Part shown: positions 32,559-40,299 of the stretch, piece after piece
Numbering within the stretch: position 1 is the first letter of the stretch
Layout: every line of letters starts with the position of its first letter
NCBI GenBank assembly: GCA_024742705.1
Contig: JANSXZ010000007.1
Coordinates: forward strand, 103,633-167,632
Length of the DNA: 64,000 nt
Source: Paracoccaceae bacterium
GTDB lineage: Bacteria > Pseudomonadota > Alphaproteobacteria > Rhodobacterales > Rhodobacteraceae
Direction of reading: 5' to 3'
Translations under genes and position numbers: made by a program
Notes under the pieces: generated by a model
Database searches by the model: none
Seen by the model: only the letters and a program-made list of their open reading frames with translations
Told to the model about the DNA's origin: nothing

Positions 32559-33055
32559 TTGCTGATCCTCGGGCGTGGGGTGAAGCCGAAGAACTTCCAG
32601 CCATTCCAGTTCGCGCCGGTGATGGCCCGCGCCGCGCCGGAGAGGGATTTGTACCGGCGGCCCTGCCATTCAAAGCCCTTCGTCAGCACCGTGACAGTAT
32701 GCTCTACACCGTTCCATTCACGGACCAGCTTGGTGCCCGGCATCGGGCGTCGTGGGTCGGACATGATCTGACCGGGCTCTCCAGAAGCCACCTCCGCCGC
32801 CAGCGCATCCAGCGTCCGCCGGGTGTCGCGGCCAATGCCGCCGAGGGCCAGTTCCTGGATCCGGTACCCCAGCCGCAATTCGAGGTTCTGGCGGCTGGTA
32901 TTCGGCGCGGGCGCGTCAAAGATCGCCGCCCATTTCTCGCGCAGTTCCGGCACGGTCATGGCCTTCAGCGCGACCAGGTCTGCCAGAACAACGTGGCCCT
33001 GCGCAGGGCCAATGCCCGTTCTCTTTCCTACTGATTTCGTTTTGGTTTTCGTCAT
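32555..33055 (-). CDS. DUF2924 family protein
   Basis: A 166-residue protein, often found next to serine recombinases in alphaproteobacterial phages. Recognisable blocks are MTVPELREKWAAIF, LELRLGYRIQELALGG, and the C-terminal KLVREWNGVEHTVTVL with KSLSGAARAITGANWNGWKF. The last segment resembles a small DNA-binding fold with SxSxxAxxITG, so a role in recombination is likely but unproven. It overlaps its neighbours by four bases on both sides. Confidence 0.88.
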   Translation of the reverse strand: MTKTKTKSVGKRTGIGPAQGHVVLADLVALKAMTVPELREKWAAIFDAPAPNTSRQNLELRLGYRIQELALGGIGRDTRRTLDALAAEVASGEPGQIMSDPRRPMPGTKLVREWNGVEHTVTVLTKGFEWQGRRYKSLSGAARAITGANWNGWKFFGFTPRPRISK

Positions 33056-33273
33056 TCGTCGTCTCCAACTCTGGTTCGCAACTGGTGACGACGACGACGA
33101 ACAAGGGCGAGGATGTCCAGCGAACTATCTGCGTCGTTCGCAGAATTCTCGTTTATTCTTGGTGGGTTGGAACGATCCACGGCCGCAGCGAGGATCCGGG
33201 CAAGTTCCGCCAGTCGCTCATCGGTGGTGAGCGTTTCGGGCGGAGGGGCCAAATTGACGTCGATATCGGGCAT
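33052..33273 (-). CDS. Small protein, first gene of the recombinase module
   Basis: A 73-residue protein with an acidic N-terminal half (TLTTDERLAELARILAAAV) and a basic tail (ILALVRRRRHQLRTRV). Its stop overlaps the DUF2924 start, so it belongs to the same transcript. No family is recognised. Related recombinase modules I recall often start with a small gene like this. Confidence 0.6.
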   Translation of the reverse strand: MPDIDVNLAPPPETLTTDERLAELARILAAAVDRSNPPRINENSANDADSSLDILALVRRRRHQLRTRVGDDE

Positions 33274-33687
33274 GGGGAGCGAACCTCAGGAGCTGTCTTG
33301 CCCTGTGGTGGCCGCGATGAGAGAGGGATTTCAAGTTAAAACAACGGATTGTCGTAGTACTGCGAAATAACGAGAGGCTGAGCGTTCGCGCTTTTCTCGA
33401 GAGGTGCCGGGACGGAACGTGATCGTTTCGACCTTCAGAAACGGCGGAGACGTCGCTACCACGACCTTCCTTCCGATAAATCGGGCACGGAACGGTCCCA
33501 AAGGCGGCTAGACAGTGGCTTGAACTGCAGGGAACGCTGAATTTCGGCCACGAGCGAACTCCAGCGGCAGCGCGTCCTTCCAAAACTTAAGCTATCAACC
33601 AAATGACCCGTTGCCGCCTACGTGATGTTTGCAAGTGGCAGTTGGTACACCGTATCCTGAGGTGGTTAGCAGGAGCGCTCCGAAAAC
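33274..33687 (+). other. Gap with divergent promoters
   Basis: About 410 bases between the minus-strand recombinase module and the plus-strand nuclease-like gene. No open frame looks like a gene. It must hold both promoters. AGGAG lies 12 bases before the ATG at 33688. Confidence 0.5.
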
Positions 33688-35889
33688 ATGAATAATTCAG
33701 GCATACCCTTCTATAATATTGTTCCTCACGAATTTCTATCATCGCAAGAAGATGATCTTTCAGCCGATGATTGGAATAAGAGGTACGAGCTGAGTAAATC
33801 ATCAATCATTCAATTTGTTGGGTGCCGCGATCCTTATATTATTCTAGCAAAGACAGCGCTGCGCCAAGTAATCGAAAGCGGCAGAGACAAAGAATCCACA
33901 GTGCGGCCAATTGAGCTGCACGAGCTTGAAATTCTGCAATCCATCATACTTGCGGTTGGCTTCGATGGCAATAATTCACCTGCCTCACCTGGAGCCCTAA
34001 CGCGGCTTTGGAAAGATCTTGGGGTTTTGCCGAAGGCACACATGTCGCGGCAAGTCTTTCCTGAAGATACACCGGCGCTCACCTTCTTTCGAAGACGGGT
34101 CCAACTCCAAACAATAGCATACCGTTTCCTATTCGATGAACAGGCCTGTGTAGAGGTAATGAAGCAGCTGCTGGCTAGGTTGGACGCAGAAATCAGTGGA
34201 CGGCATAATTTCGCAGAGTGCTACGCAGTCCTAGTCCATGTTTCAGGGATGGTGCGGGATAGAATAGAAATTTATCTTCAGCACGTTCGCAGACTAATGT
34301 CAGCGAAGACGAAAGAGGCAGTCCTCAAAGAGGCAAACTATTTTTGCTCACTTTACCCCGCTGCAGCGCGAGCGTGGCATCGTTGCGCAGGCAAGGATTT
34401 GGATCTCGAATCTTTGAGGTGGGCAGTCTACCAGATATCAGAGCTCGCAAACCCGTGGATTTTCACAGTGCCGCGCGAAAGGCTAATAGATAAATGTGGC
34501 GCGCACGCCGCTAGGCTTCTTGAACGATTGTCCTACCGAGCGGGCGAGTTTGATGAAGCGCAGATCGACAAGTTCCCTCTGAGCAATCCCGTCTGGCGCC
34601 GACCATTTCTCTCTATGCCCGACGGTGATTTCTTCTGTGCTCTACCTCAATGTCCTTACAGTTTTCCGTTCCAAATAGTTGAAGAATTGATAGGTGCGGA
34701 TGTGAAACTTGCCGAGAAGTACAGCAGCGTCAAGGCGGCCTATTTGGAAGACAAGATTGCGGAAGTTTTCGCGAAGAGCGCGCCAAGCGCCCGAGTATAC
34801 AGAAACGTTGTATGGGACGACCCGGAGACGGGTGTCAGATACGAAAACGACGTTCTGGCGGTCATTGGGAACTTCATGTTTATGTTTGAGGCGAAATCAG
34901 GAAAGATCAATCCTGGCGCGCGAAGGGGAGCCGAAAAAAGCCTCAAGAACGACTTGCAGAGTCTCTTCATCGACCCGGCCGCCCAGGCACAGCGGCTGCA
35001 GAACTACCTAAACGCACATCATGAAAATCCCAATCTGCGTGAGAAGGAAACCGGCAAGTCGGTAGAGCTTGACCTGACTAGGCCTAAGCTCGTTTATAGA
35101 TTTAGCATATGCTTTGAGCACTTTGCTCGGCTGACGAGCACGAAGCACAACTTTCAGGAGCTGGGGTTTGTGGATGACGAAACACCTTGGGCTCCGGTAC
35201 TATCGCTTGGTGAGTTCATGATTGTTTCTAAGCACCTCGATAGTGAAGTTTCGTTTATTCACTACCTGACTCGTCGCTTTACAATTGAGAAGCTGCTAAA
35301 TTTTGAAGGCGACGAGCAGGATTTGCTATCTCTTTTTCTTGCAAATGGTTTCTGTATTAGTAAGGAAGGTCTTGGCGATCAGCGCGTAACCTTTATTGAC
35401 GCTGATGAATTGGCCCGCGCACCTAAGATATCGGCTGAAGATCGAAAAAGTGCGACCGTTTATGGAGTTGATCTACCTCCACTTTGGAAAGCGACGATAG
35501 CTGAAATTTATAAAGGCAGAAAAACACCAAATACATTCGACATCATATCCACAATACTCAATCAGGCCCCGCTAGGTCTCATGGGGCTTCAGAAAAACAT
35601 CAAGCGTTGGCGCCGAGGTGGAGGAGGAGCAAGCAACCCAGTCCAATACGTGAAATTCAGTGTTGGCGACCGATCTTTCTACCTCATCATCGTTCTTCGG
35701 CGGCTTAAAGACTTCAATCCAAAGACCTGGCACGACGAGGCGCGTATGATCGCCATGGAAGCCGGAAGCGAAGAGGACGGCCTTACGGATAGCGTTGTCT
35801 TTGCCTACCTCAGTCCGTCGCGTAATTTAACGCACGATGCGGCGTCATTCTTTCGGTTCACGCCGAGGCCAGTAGGCCGTCTTGTTTAG
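33688..35889 (+). CDS. Large protein with PD-(D/E)XK nuclease signature (candidate defence cargo)
   Basis: A 733-residue protein of unknown family. The middle contains a nuclease-like motif: a conserved-looking helix AAYLEDKIAEVFAKSAPSA, then VRYENDVLAVIG with Asp388 and FMFEAKSGKI with Glu401-x-Lys403, as in restriction-type and NERD-like nucleases. The first 330 residues look helical and match nothing I know; the last part has basic patches (KNIKRWRRGGGG). Codon use is much less GC-rich than in the phage genes around it. It stands alone as its own transcription unit between the integration module and the repressor, a usual place for lysogenic conversion or anti-phage genes. The function is inferred. 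Confidence 0.75.
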   Translation: MNNSGIPFYNIVPHEFLSSQEDDLSADDWNKRYELSKSSIIQFVGCRDPYIILAKTALRQVIESGRDKESTVRPIELHELEILQSIILAVGFDGNNSPASPGALTRLWKDLGVLPKAHMSRQVFPEDTPALTFFRRRVQLQTIAYRFLFDEQACVEVMKQLLARLDAEISGRHNFAECYAVLVHVSGMVRDRIEIYLQHVRRLMSAKTKEAVLKEANYFCSLYPAAARAWHRCAGKDLDLESLRWAVYQISELANPWIFTVPRERLIDKCGAHAARLLERLSYRAGEFDEAQIDKFPLSNPVWRRPFLSMPDGDFFCALPQCPYSFPFQIVEELIGADVKLAEKYSSVKAAYLEDKIAEVFAKSAPSARVYRNVVWDDPETGVRYENDVLAVIGNFMFMFEAKSGKINPGARRGAEKSLKNDLQSLFIDPAAQAQRLQNYLNAHHENPNLREKETGKSVELDLTRPKLVYRFSICFEHFARLTSTKHNFQELGFVDDETPWAPVLSLGEFMIVSKHLDSEVSFIHYLTRRFTIEKLLNFEGDEQDLLSLFLANGFCISKEGLGDQRVTFIDADELARAPKISAEDRKSATVYGVDLPPLWKATIAEIYKGRKTPNTFDIISTILNQAPLGLMGLQKNIKRWRRGGGGASNPVQYVKFSVGDRSFYLIIVLRRLKDFNPKTWHDEARMIAMEAGSEEDGLTDSVVFAYLSPSRNLTHDAASFFRFTPRPVGRLV

Positions 35890-36019
35890 GCTGCAGAGAC
35901 TTTGTCATCGGGTGATCAAGTGACCGTGGCAGAGTGGTATGCACCCGAGGCTAACCCGCACCATCGGTAAGCGCGCCAGCGCAGCGTTGGTATCTTAGAT
36001 CTGGCTGAACTTGATCACG

Positions 36020-36697
36020 TCATATCTCCCGCGCGAACCAGCGGATGCGGCCGATGATGTGGATTTCCTCGGCGCTGCGCTCATAGGGACTGTAGAAACC
36101 GTTGTCCGAGATCACCCGCACGGCGGGTGGGTCGCTGTTGGGCACGTGCTCGAGCCGCTTGGCGACCAAACCCATGCCATCGTCCAGCACGAAGATCCCG
36201 GGCGGGTTGGGTGCGCGGCGGGTCATGTCGACCAGGACGGTGTCACCGTCCAGCAGCGTCGGTGCCATGCTGTCGCCTTCGACGTGCATGATGCGCAGTT
36301 GCGAGGGGCTGGCCTTGAGGCTGCCCTTTATCCAGGACCGGCGGAAGTGATAGGCGCGGCCCGGTGTGTCGTGATCCTCGGTCACCACCGCGCCGCCGCC
36401 CATCGAGGGGCGCGGGCTCGCATGCGCGATTGCTACGAAGGTCTCGTCAGGGTTCTCGATGAAGGGCGGTTCCCCCTCGACCTCGCCGATGCCGTGGATC
36501 AGCCATTCCCGCTCGACCTTCAGCACGCGGGCGACCTCTGCCAGCTTGTCGATGCCAGGCCGTGCTGAGCGGCCGCGCAGGATGTCGTAGACGAAGGATC
36601 GATTGACCCCAGCCATCTCTGCGACATGAGCGGGGCTGAGCCCGAGTTGCTGAGCGCGGGCGCGAAGGCGGTCAGAGAGCGTGTGATGCTCGGTCAT
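36020..36697 (-). CDS. Phage repressor, CI/LexA-like with S24 peptidase domain
   Basis: A 225-residue repressor. The N-terminal helix-turn-helix is seen in LSPAHVAEMAGVNRSFVYDI, and the C-terminal S24 domain has the catalytic serine in HVEGDSMAPTLLDGD and lysine in LVAKRLEH, so it can probably self-cleave after RecA activation. I set the start at ATG 36697 after a GGGGAAAA site; the upstream in-frame codons lie in the operator region. It faces the early operon at 36806 and is expected to hold the lysogenic state. Confidence 0.92.
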   Translation of the reverse strand: MTEHHTLSDRLRARAQQLGLSPAHVAEMAGVNRSFVYDILRGRSARPGIDKLAEVARVLKVEREWLIHGIGEVEGEPPFIENPDETFVAIAHASPRPSMGGGAVVTEDHDTPGRAYHFRRSWIKGSLKASPSQLRIMHVEGDSMAPTLLDGDTVLVDMTRRAPNPPGIFVLDDGMGLVAKRLEHVPNSDPPAVRVISDNGFYSPYERSAEEIHIIGRIRWFAREI

Positions 36698-36805
36698 GTT
36701 TTCCCCAGAAGGCTGTGGATCAAATAGGATAAAACAGGATTGATCCGAGGGCGTCAAGGATTTAGAACAAACCCTAAACATTTAATAGCAGGAATCGGGG
36801 GTCAG
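36698..36805. promoter_or_regulatory. Divergent operator/promoter region between repressor and early gene
   Basis: A 108-base AT-rich gap. It holds two inverted repeats: GGATCAA (36717-36723) with TTGATCC (36740-36746), and TTTAG with CTAAA in TTTAGAACAAACCCTAAA (36761-36778). Both are plausible repressor sites. The arrangement matches the lambda-like switch in layout only. Confidence 0.6.
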
Positions 36806-37489
36806 ATGGAGATCGAGAAGGCGTATTTTACTCTCCCGGAGATCCTCGATCGCTGGTCCATCTCCGAGGCCGACCTGATCTATCTGGCGGAGAACGACAA
36901 GCTGCGGCTGTCAGTGCGTGTCTTCGGCGTGCCCTTGGAACTGGGCGACTACGAGGAGACCCATGAGGGCGAGCACTTTCGGGTTCCGACTGAGCAAAGC
37001 TACTACAACGGCTTGCTCGAACTGCATGCGCGGGACGTTTTTCAGCTGTTTCGTGCTGCCGAGTTGACAGTGAGCGACTTCCGCACGCCCGGGTCAGACT
37101 ATGCGTCGATCTGGGGTGATCGCGATGGCGTGCCTCTGAGCATTGAAGATTTGTTGCTAAGGCGCGAGGAACGTGACCGTTTCGAAGCTGAGACCGGGTT
37201 CTCTGGCGCAGAGACCGGACCGCAGCTGCCTGTCTTCAGCGCGTCACCTGATTATCAAGAGGTTCGCTGTGGCGGGCACCAGTTCCGCCTTGGCCCCATT
37301 CAGGCGCAGGTTGTCCGTGCGCTGCATGAGGCGGCGCGACGTGGCGAGGCCTGGCAGAGCGGCAAGGCGATCCTCTCGGCAGCGGGCTCGAAGAGCCTGA
37401 AGATGTCCGACGTGTTCAAATCCCAGAAGCAGTGGCGGTCGCTGATCGAATCGAACGGTCGCGGTAACTACCGTCTGAACTGCGGCTGA
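36806..37489 (+). CDS. Early phage protein, probable regulator
   Basis: A 227-residue protein divergent from the repressor. It opens with EKAYFTLPEILDRWSISEADL, which resembles a MerR- or excisionase-like helix. The C-terminal half (FRLGPIQAQVVRALHEAARR, ILSAAGSKSLKMSDVFKSQK) resembles a winged-helix DNA-binding region. ATG 36806 was chosen because GGGGGTCAG precedes it. First early gene, so control of the lytic programme is likely; no named family is recognised. Confidence 0.75.
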   Translation: MEIEKAYFTLPEILDRWSISEADLIYLAENDKLRLSVRVFGVPLELGDYEETHEGEHFRVPTEQSYYNGLLELHARDVFQLFRAAELTVSDFRTPGSDYASIWGDRDGVPLSIEDLLLRREERDRFEAETGFSGAETGPQLPVFSASPDYQEVRCGGHQFRLGPIQAQVVRALHEAARRGEAWQSGKAILSAAGSKSLKMSDVFKSQKQWRSLIESNGRGNYRLNCG

Positions 37490-37704
37490 TTCCGGTCCGT
37501 CCCTTTCGGGTGCGCGTGTCCCTCCGGCTCCACAGTGGGATGCGCTGGGGGATGAGGGTGGGATCACCATCCCCCGCCACGGCGTTCGCCGCTGAGTTGC
37601 AAGGCTCAAACTGATCCCCCTCCGCATCCCACTTCGATCCTGACGAAATCCCACAGCAGGATTTTGCATCTTCCTCCCAACGCAGCGAGCGACAGGAGAC
37701 GAAG
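37490..37704 (+). promoter_or_regulatory. Gap with long inverted repeat upstream of excisionase-like gene
   Basis: A 215-base gap. GTGGGATGCG (37535-37544) is inverted at CGCATCCCAC (37623-37632), and further GTGGGAT/ATCCC half-sites lie between them. This looks like a multi-site regulator binding region controlling the next operon. No gene is seen. Confidence 0.45.
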
Positions 37705-37914
37705 ATGCAGCTCAAACACCTCAATCAGAAAGAACTGGCCCGGCGGTGGAACATCTCGCACCGCACGCTGGAGCGGTGGCGGTGGGCCGGAGAAGGCCCG
37801 CAATTCATGAAGCTGGGCGGCCGTGTGGTTTACCGCATGGAGGACATCACCGCGTTCGAGCAGGAACAGCTGCGCCACAGCACCGGCGCTGATGTGCATG
37901 CGGGTGCCGCATGA
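37705..37914 (+). CDS. Helix-turn-helix (MerR/AlpA-type) protein
   Basis: A 69-residue DNA-binding protein of the excisionase/AlpA fold: LNQKELARRWNISHRTLERW then GPQFMKLGGRVVYRMEDI. Such proteins act as excisionases or transcription activators in prophages. It follows an AGGAGACGAAG ribosome binding site and overlaps the next gene by four bases, heading the replication operon. Confidence 0.85.
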   Translation: MQLKHLNQKELARRWNISHRTLERWRWAGEGPQFMKLGGRVVYRMEDITAFEQEQLRHSTGADVHAGAA

Positions 37915-38270
37915 TGGTCCGCCTCGACGATTTTGCGGCCGACCGGGTGGTGCCGTTCTGCGCCGCTGACGGTCTGGACGAAGTCGGGTTCTGTGCCTGG
38001 ATCGCGCAGGCCGAGCCCGGCGAGACGCTGATCTATCACCGCGGGTTTCTCGCGGTCGATGCCACGGCAGTTCTCTCGAAACTGCCTGCAGACCGTCAGC
38101 GAGCATTGGGCCAGGTCGCTGCAGCCGCCCTTCGCGCCGCCGAGCAGAACCTTGTCCATCTCGTCCAAGCGCGGATTGGACCCGACCACTTCGCCTACAT
38201 CGCCGTCGCCCGGCCCAAACCCCGATCCAGTGGTGCCGCCCTGTCGGTCCGCCTGCTCGAGGCCGCGTGA
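37911..38270 (+). CDS. Phage protein of unknown function
   Basis: A 119-residue protein with no recognised family. It has an acidic N-terminus (DDFAADRVVPFCAADGLDEV) and a helical middle (ADRQRALGQVAAAALRAAEQ). Two ATG codons (37911, 37914) are possible; the first overlaps the previous stop. Operon position suggests an early function in DNA metabolism. Confidence 0.7.
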   Translation: MMVRLDDFAADRVVPFCAADGLDEVGFCAWIAQAEPGETLIYHRGFLAVDATAVLSKLPADRQRALGQVAAAALRAAEQNLVHLVQARIGPDHFAYIAVARPKPRSSGAALSVRLLEAA

Positions 38271-38314
38271 TGCCCGCATTCCAATCCCTTTTCACCGATC
38301 ACGGAGACCCTTTT

Positions 38315-38803
38315 ATGCCATTCCCCGAGAACACCCCCACGCCCGACGATCTGCCGTCCCTTAGTGCAGCGGAAATCGCGGCGCTACCGGTCGAGTTGCT
38401 GGCAATCCTGCAGCGCGAGATCGACGAGCGCCTTAAGCGCGATAAGGCGGCCAAGACCCGCTTCGATGCTGGACTGGCCGTTCGCTACGCTACTCGCGCC
38501 ACCGAGGAACGCCAAGCCGCAGGCAAAGACACCGGCACCGTCCGGTTCGACGACGGCGATTTCACCGTGGTCGCCGATCTGCCGAAGCGGGTCGATTGGG
38601 ACCAGGACCGGCTGGCCGACATGGCCGCAAGGATCCGCGATTCCGGGGATGATCCCTCCGAATATGTCGATCTCGCCTACAAGGTGCCGGAGCGCAAATA
38701 CGCCGCCTGGCCCGAAGCCATCCGGCAGGGCTTCGAGCCCGCGCGCACTGTCCGGCCCGGCACGCTGAAGGTCGAGATCATCCCGCAGGGGGGCGATCAA
38801 TGA
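38315..38803 (+). CDS. Phage protein of unknown function
   Basis: A 162-residue acidic protein. The ATG at 38315 follows GGAGACCCTTTT with good spacing; an in-frame ATG at 38270 would add 15 residues and overlap the previous stop. Residues 20-60 form a charged helix (ELLAILQREIDERLKRDKAA). No family is recognised. The stop overlaps the ATPase start (ATGA). Confidence 0.7.
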   Translation: MPFPENTPTPDDLPSLSAAEIAALPVELLAILQREIDERLKRDKAAKTRFDAGLAVRYATRATEERQAAGKDTGTVRFDDGDFTVVADLPKRVDWDQDRLADMAARIRDSGDDPSEYVDLAYKVPERKYAAWPEAIRQGFEPARTVRPGTLKVEIIPQGGDQ

Positions 38804-39675
38804 GCCTCCCCATCATCAGCGCCGACCAACGGTTGGCGGAGCCGCGCGGCATCAAGGGCTGCATCTTCGGGAAATCCGGCATTGGGAAAACCTCGCTGCT
38901 TTGGACGCTCGACCCGGAGCGCACCCTGTTCATGGATCTCGAAGCAGGCGATCTGGCCATCGAGGGCTGGGCAGGTGACAGCATCCGGCCGCGCACATGG
39001 ACGGAATGCCGGGATTTCGCGGTGTTCATCGGTGGGCCCAACCCGGCGCTGCGCGACGAGCAGCCCTATAGTCCGGCCCATTACAAGGCCGTCTGCGACC
39101 GCTTTGGCGATCCGACCGCACTGGACCGCTACGACACGATCTTCGTGGACTCGATCACTGTGGCAGGGCGGCTGTGTTTCGGGTGGTGCAAGGGCCAACC
39201 CGAAGCGCTGTCGGAGAAGACCGGCAAGCCGGATGTGCGTGGTGCCTACGGTCTGCACGGCCGCGAGATGATCGGCTGGCTCACTCATCTGCAGCACACA
39301 AGGGCCAAGAATGTCTGGTTCGTGGGGATCCTCGACGAGAAGCTCGACGACTTCAATCGCAAGGTGTTCCAGCCGCAGATCGACGGGTCCAAGACCGGGC
39401 TCGAGCTGCCGGGGATCGTCGATGAAGTGATCACCATGGCGGAGCTGAAGGCCGATGGCGGCGATCCTTATCGCGCATTCGTCTGTCAGACGATCAATCC
39501 CTGGGGCTTCCCAGCCAAGGATCGCTCCGGCCGCCTGGACCAAGTCGAAGAACCCCATCTCGGCCGCCTGATGGCGAAAATCCGAACGCCCGCAGCCCCG
39601 GCGACGGATCGCCTGACCTACGCCCCGCCACCCGCCGATCCGGCCGGTGCCGACCAATCTCAACCACAATCTTGA
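38800..39675 (+). CDS. Phage nucleotide-binding RecA-like ATPase
   Basis: A 291-residue P-loop protein of the phage AAA_24/Sak4-like group. Walker A is IFGKSGIGKTSLL, Walker B is YDTIFVDSITVAGR. Sak4-type proteins promote single-strand annealing in phage recombination, usually with a single-strand binding partner. The next gene encodes a beta-rich protein of unknown family that could be that partner. The C-terminal 30 residues are Pro/Ala-rich and probably disordered. Confidence 0.85.
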   Translation: MSLPIISADQRLAEPRGIKGCIFGKSGIGKTSLLWTLDPERTLFMDLEAGDLAIEGWAGDSIRPRTWTECRDFAVFIGGPNPALRDEQPYSPAHYKAVCDRFGDPTALDRYDTIFVDSITVAGRLCFGWCKGQPEALSEKTGKPDVRGAYGLHGREMIGWLTHLQHTRAKNVWFVGILDEKLDDFNRKVFQPQIDGSKTGLELPGIVDEVITMAELKADGGDPYRAFVCQTINPWGFPAKDRSGRLDQVEEPHLGRLMAKIRTPAAPATDRLTYAPPPADPAGADQSQPQS

Positions 39676-39694
39676 TCAGAAAAGGAGGTTCCCC

Positions 39695-40288
39695 ATGGGT
39701 TCCTGGAACGATTTCAACGACGCGCAGAGCAACAGCAACCTCATCCCCAAGGGCACGCTGGCCAAGGTGCGCCTGACCATCCGTCCCGGAGGTTTCGACG
39801 ACGCCTCTCAGGGTTGGACCGGCGGCTATGCCACGCGCGGCTCGACAGGTGCTGTCTATCTCAACGGAGAGTTCACCGTGACTGAGGGTCCGTATGCCCG
39901 CCGCAAGATCTTTACCCTGATCGGTCTCTACAGCCCCAAGGGTCCGGATTGGACCAACATGGGGCGCAGCCTGGTCCGCGGCATGCTGAACTCGGCGCGC
40001 GGGATTTCCGACAAGGACATGTCGGCCGAGGCGCAGGCCGCGCGGCGCATCAGCGGCTTTGCCGATCTGGACGGGATCGAGTTCATCGCCCGCATCGACA
40101 TCGGCACCGACGCCAGCGGCGACGACAAGAACGAGATCCGCAGCGCGGTGACGCCTGATCACCGCGATTATGCGCAGGTCATGGGCGCGGCACCGTCGCT
40201 TGGTCTGCAACAACCCGCCGCCAATACTGCGCCTGCGCCGCAACCTGCCGCCGCACCTGTGCCGGGTCGCCCGGCATGGGCTCAGTAA
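39695..40288 (+). CDS. Phage protein, possible single-strand DNA-binding partner
   Basis: A 197-residue protein. ATG 39695 follows AAAGGAGG, a near-perfect ribosome binding site, so strong expression is likely. The sequence starts MGSWNDFNDAQSNSNLIPKG and has strand-rich segments (LAKVRLTIRPGGF, AVYLNGEFTVTEGPYARRK, EFIARIDIGTD), then a Pro/Ala-rich tail ending PGRPAWAQ. The position after the RecA-like ATPase and the disordered tail suggest a binding protein for single-stranded DNA. I do not recognise the family with certainty. Confidence 0.75.
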   Translation: MGSWNDFNDAQSNSNLIPKGTLAKVRLTIRPGGFDDASQGWTGGYATRGSTGAVYLNGEFTVTEGPYARRKIFTLIGLYSPKGPDWTNMGRSLVRGMLNSARGISDKDMSAEAQAARRISGFADLDGIEFIARIDIGTDASGDDKNEIRSAVTPDHRDYAQVMGAAPSLGLQQPAANTAPAPQPAAAPVPGRPAWAQ

Positions 40289-40299
40289 GGGGCCGCGCC

